64,000 bases of DNA from Vitis vinifera (lineage: Eukaryota > Streptophyta > Magnoliopsida > Vitales > Vitaceae), in assembly GCF_030704535.1 (NCBI RefSeq), contig NC_081812.1, positions 22,171,501 through 22,235,500 of the forward strand, read 5' to 3'. The notes beneath the pieces are model-generated. The model saw nothing but the letters and a program-made list of their open reading frames with translations. It made no database searches and was not told the origin of the DNA. Below, one piece after another: positions 60,350 through 64,000 of the stretch. Position 1 is the first letter of the stretch, and the number at the start of each line of letters is the position of its first letter. The translations under genes were made by a program, and so were the position numbers.

Positions 60350-63251
60350 TAGAGCACATATTTTGGCTCCAATCACTCTCTTCCACTCAGAAATGCTAAA
60401 CAAGTCAAATTTCATAATCCCCAAAAATATTGAGTGAAATGAGGTTGAGTTTCCTGAAACTTGGCATTTTGCTAATGTTGTTCTAGCCATAGAGCAAAGA
60501 TATGAAATGATTGAGTAGATTGTTCAATATCCTGATGGAGGAGGAGATTTGATTTTCTCCAACTTTTTTCGTCATTCTAGTAGCCCTAGAATTTCAGATT
60601 ATGAACCCTTTAGAGCTTCAAGTTCATATATCCCAGTAAGAACCACTAGAATAGAAGAAAGATCTAGTTCAGCAAATCCTAAGAACATTAAGCTAACAAG
60701 TGTATGAAGTCACACCAACTTGGCCAAACCCTTTTACATGGAGGAAAATGAGTCTACTTAAGAATCACATCAGGATGAATCTCCTGATATGTCTCATACT
60801 TATTCTCAGATAATTAACACTATAAGCCTTGATGATGAGGATTTTGAGATCAACAAGGATCTCTTAAGAAAAGACTTCTATTCTGAAGTCAACAAGAAAA
60901 TGAGAGTTTGGTTCTTTAGCAAGGTCCCTAAAGACATTACAACCCTCTACTAAGAAGAATTCTATACGTACTTAAGACAAGAAAAGAAGAATGTTAAGTA
61001 TTGGATCTGATTTGAACTCTTCAAACAAAAAGAATATCCAGATTACCCTAGTAATCATGTTAATAACACATCCACAAAAACCAAGATATGGAAAACTAGT
61101 GACGAGATTGTCATAGAATCCATCCACCCTCTTGAAGCTAAGATAGAAAAGAACATTAATGGAATCATAGTCAAAGCTTCACCCTTTAAGACTAAGCCAT
61201 AAAATAAAGGAACTACTAGTGCTAGAAATATTAGAAGAATCATGGAACAGAATAACTACATTAACATGTTTCTTAAAACTATAAGTGATCAACTCAATAG
61301 GGTTGAGGAGATTATTGAAACCCAAGATCACATTAAGACTTCATTTGTTAAGAAATATAATAAGCCTTTATTTAAGCCTTTTGAATTCTCCAAAAAAATC
61401 CAGGAAAATTCTCATATTGATCAAGCTTTTATTGATAGGATAAGCCAAAAGGTCAAGGATAACCTTGTTGTCCCAGAAACACCTCAGCCTTCTCACAGAA
61501 GAATCAATATGGCAAAAAGAGATATTAGTTCTGAGGCAGAGGTTGGTGAACTAATTAAGATTTTTAAGGAACCTCCTAACCAGACTGTTATGAGGATTAT
61601 CCACAACCAAGAAGCCCCTAGGACTAGGAATTATTATCCTAGACCAACTTTTCCTGTTATGCAGTATGAGGAAAGAAACCAGTATACTCAAGCTTTCTAC
61701 ACTAGTGGTACTATCTATGAATGAAACATAGATGGTATGATTGAGTATAACATACTCACTAAGCTTCAAGAAATGACCATGGTTAGCATAACCTATAAGT
61801 TAAACAATAGATTATCAGACCAAGTTGTAGCTTAGACAATTGTTGTTGGGTTTATAGGTCAGCTTAAGGGATGGTGGGAAAACTATCTCACTTTTGAGGA
61901 CAGAAATGGCATCTTAAAAGCCTACCGAATTAATGATAATAATGAAGTGGTTAAGGACGAAGAAGGACAAGATATAGAGGATGCAGTGACTACTATAATC
62001 TATTCAATTTCAAAGCACTTTATTGGAGATCCTGTAAAGATTAAGGATAAGACTACAGATCTCTTAACTAACCTTAAGTGTCCCAAGTTTCATGACTTTA
62101 GGTGGTATAGAGAAGTTTTCTTAACCAAAGTCATGTTAAGATCAGACTGTAATCAGTCTTTTTGGAAAGAAAAGTTTATCTCAAGACTACCTAGACTTTT
62201 CTCTGAGAGATTTAGGATTAAGATAAGGGAACAGTTTAATGGACAAATCCCTTATCATAAGCTTACTTATGGAGAAATCATAAGCATTGTCACATAAGGA
62301 ATTAAACTATGCAATGAATTTAAACTTAAACAACAAATGAAAAATGAACAGAAGATCTACAAGAATGAATTTGGATTATTCTGTAGCCAATTTGGATTTA
62401 ACCAAAAAGGAACCAAGCCCCCCTCTAAGCAACGTAAGAAACAAGTAAGTAGAAAGCCTAGTAAGGAAAAGTTCTATCACAACAAGAGAGGTACTCATGA
62501 CAACTATAGGATGAATGAAACTAAGCGTTCAAGACACATCCAAAGAAGAATGAACAAGGAAGCCTAGAAAAAGCTAGAACATTTTCCACAATCTAAACCA
62601 GTTTGTTTTAAGTGTGGCAAAGTAGGCCACTATAAGAAAGATTGTAGGGTTAGAAATAAAATTAATAACTTGAATGTCTTTGAAGACTTAAAAGATATGC
62701 TTTATGAAGTAATGCTAAACACCTCAGAATATGAATCAATGATTGATTCAAATAATGAAGATGATATTAATCAACTAGATAGTAGTGGTGAGATCTCAAG
62801 CCAAACTTCTAGTGACCATGAAGATTGCATTAAGGGTAATTGTGATTGCCGACCTAAGACTATAAATGTCATAAGCCAGGATCAAGAACTTGTCCTAGAT
62901 TTTTTAAGAAAAATTGAAGATGAAAAAACTAAGCAAGATCTTTATGAAGTCTTTAAGAAATCTGTCGGTAAGCAAGAAGTAAAGAAGACAATAAATCCTT
63001 ATAACTTAAATTAAATCTTAACAAGATTTAACCAATAGTCTACCAAAGACGTAACCATTACGGATCTTCAAGAAGAAGTTAGACAATATAAGAAGGAAAT
63101 TAAGGATTTAAGACAATTCACAAGCTTAGGTTTGACAGACCTTCAAGAACAAATCAATAGGATTGTTGTAGGAAATATTGTTGATAACTAGGAAGACCTT
63201 GAAGAAGTTCCAGAATCTTCACAAGCTAATGATGAAGAAGCAGATGCATAC
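60350..63251 (+). pseudogene. Endogenous caulimovirid: movement-protein end, linker and coat-protein region, broken
   Basis: One reading frame (the frame of 61242) runs through this stretch without a frameshift but with in-frame stops at 60435, 60516, 60705, 60759, 60951, 61008, 61200, 61722, 61833, 62295, 62565, 63012, 63036 and 63189. The coat-protein core is recognisable at about 62100-62290 (FRWYREVF, WKEKFISRLP, KLTYGEI). It is followed by a Lys/Arg-rich stretch, the zinc knuckle, and an acidic Asn/Ser/Asp-rich tail that includes a Cys-rich CIKGNCDC. Domain order and fusion in one frame fit a polyprotein genome such as petuviruses or florendoviruses. Confidence 0.78.
62604..62645 (+). 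other. CCHC zinc knuckle of the viral coat protein
   Basis: C-x2-C-x4-H-x4-C (CFKCGKVGHYKKDC) in the coat-protein frame. It is the nucleic-acid-binding motif that caulimovirid coat proteins share with retroviral Gag. Confidence 0.92.
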
Positions 63252-63704
63252 TTGAATACTGTCAGTAAGGTTATTTTCCAGAGGTGGGAAGTCTCCTTTA
63301 TTATTGTAATCAAGAATAAATTTGCTATTGATATTGTTGTTTTGATTGATTCAGGAGTAGATTTGAATTGTTTTCAGGAAGGCCTAGTGCCTACTCAGCT
63401 TTTTGAAAAAACTAGGCAAACTCTTTTTGGAGCTAATGGTAAAAGACTTGCTATTAAGTATAAGTTGTCTAATGCTCATATTTGCAACCAAGACATTTGC
63501 ATTAAGCAAACCTTCATTCTAGTTAAGGATCTTAAGGAGAAAGCTCTCATTGGAGCCCCATTTCTAAGCTCTATTTATCCTATGTGGGTAGATGACCAAG
63601 GTATAAGAATTAAGCTCTTAGATAAGAAAATTCTTTTTGAATTTTTCAATCCACCAGATGTAAAAAAATATAAACATCTTAAAGGATCAGGTGATTCAAG
63701 CTAA
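63252..63704 (+). pseudogene. Endogenous caulimovirid: aspartic protease region
   Basis: In the same frame as the coat protein. The retropepsin active site is DSG (63348-63356) after a hydrophobic strand (IVVLI), and a second conserved element, ALIGAPF, sits about 60 residues on. The frame closes at 63702-63704; virus-like coding continues in a different frame from about 63700, so a one-base indel lies close to 63685. Confidence 0.78.
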
Positions 63705-64000
63705 GGAAAACCAAGTGAATTTTTTAAAACAAGAAATTAATCTTGTAAGAATAGAAAAACAGTTGCAAGTTAAGAAAACTTAAAATGCAATAGAAAAATT
63801 TAAGGATAAGATTGTTGGAGAAGTTTGCTTTAAAATTCCTAATGCGTTTTGGCATAAAAAACAGCACGAGATAGAATTACCTTATGAACCAGACTTTAGT
63901 GAGAAAAATATTCTTACTAACGCTCAACCTATCTAAATGAATAAAGATTTGTTAAGTTACTGTGAAAAGGAGATCCAAGATCTTCTCGACAAGAAACTGA
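63700..64000 (+). pseudogene. Endogenous caulimovirid: start of the reverse transcriptase region, cut by the window edge
   Basis: Frame shifted by one relative to the protease. A coiled-coil-like stretch (to a stop at 63781) is followed by a segment with a further stop (63934-63936) and then a short run typical of the entry to caulimovirid RT (KEIQDLLDKK). The catalytic RT and RNase H motifs would lie beyond the right edge. Confidence 0.6.

Noticed and set aside
57760-64000. Ty1/copia retrotransposon suggested by the tRNA-Met primer site
   Set aside because: There is no LTR upstream, and the downstream frames carry a 30K-type movement protein and a coat protein followed by protease and then RT. 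Copia order would include integrase before RT and no movement protein.
1-64000. tRNA, rRNA or CRISPR features
   Set aside because: No cloverleaf with A/B boxes, rRNA segment or spaced-repeat array was recognised. The TGGTATCAGAGCC match is a primer site, not a tRNA gene.

Overview
This window is nuclear DNA of a flowering plant. Genes have GT-AG introns, long AT-rich intergenic stretches, telo-box promoters and small foldback transposons, and there is one endogenous plant pararetrovirus. A core eudicot, most likely grapevine (Vitis), is my best guess. It rests on gene order and protein similarity recalled from memory, not on a search.

Layout. (1) 1-2.95 kb, minus: 5' part of a MUT9-like/photoregulatory casein-kinase-I-type kinase, running off the left edge. 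(2) 3.5-6.6 kb: degenerate repeats of about 0.7 kb and a MITE. (3) 6.84-9.19 kb, plus: GalT-like HIT-superfamily nucleotidyltransferase (ADP-glucose phosphorylase type). (4) 10.43-14.89 kb, minus: a PUF RNA-binding protein that also carries a CCCH zinc finger. (5) 16-19.7 kb: AT-rich transposon relics. (6) 20.14-24.65 kb, plus: ECT2-type YTH m6A reader. (7) 28.09-34.98 kb, plus: CCT8, the theta subunit of the cytosolic chaperonin, with a striking hairpin in intron 6. (8) 36.17-38.34 and 38.90-40.75 kb, plus: tandem paralogues PnsB2 (NDF2) and NDF5, both chloroplast NDH proteins. (9) 41.20-43.19 kb, minus: SINE1, an ARM-repeat KASH protein of the nuclear envelope. (10) 45.44-50.35 kb, minus: ING2, a PHD-finger H3K4me3 reader. 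(11) 50.72-54.03 kb, plus: DYW-class PPR protein, head-to-head with ING2. (12) 54.55-55.35 kb, plus: intronless short-chain dehydrogenase/reductase. (13) 56.5-57.3 kb: element with long terminal inverted repeats. (14) 57.74 kb to the right edge: decayed endogenous caulimovirid that begins at a (TA)n run abutting the tRNA-Met primer site, is interrupted by a 1.8-kb insertion, and is cut off by the window at the start of the reverse transcriptase region.

The cellular genes are unrelated housekeeping or regulatory loci except for the PnsB2/NDF5 pair, which serve the same thylakoid complex. As a set they resemble Arabidopsis segments near At3g03940-At3g03980, At5g18190-At5g18200 and At1g54385-At1g54390 (recalled, not checked), so the block looks like an ancestral eudicot segment. 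All exon boundaries were placed by hand from splice consensus, frame continuity and protein family knowledge; coding lengths sum to whole codons in every complete gene. UTR ends and promoters are approximate.
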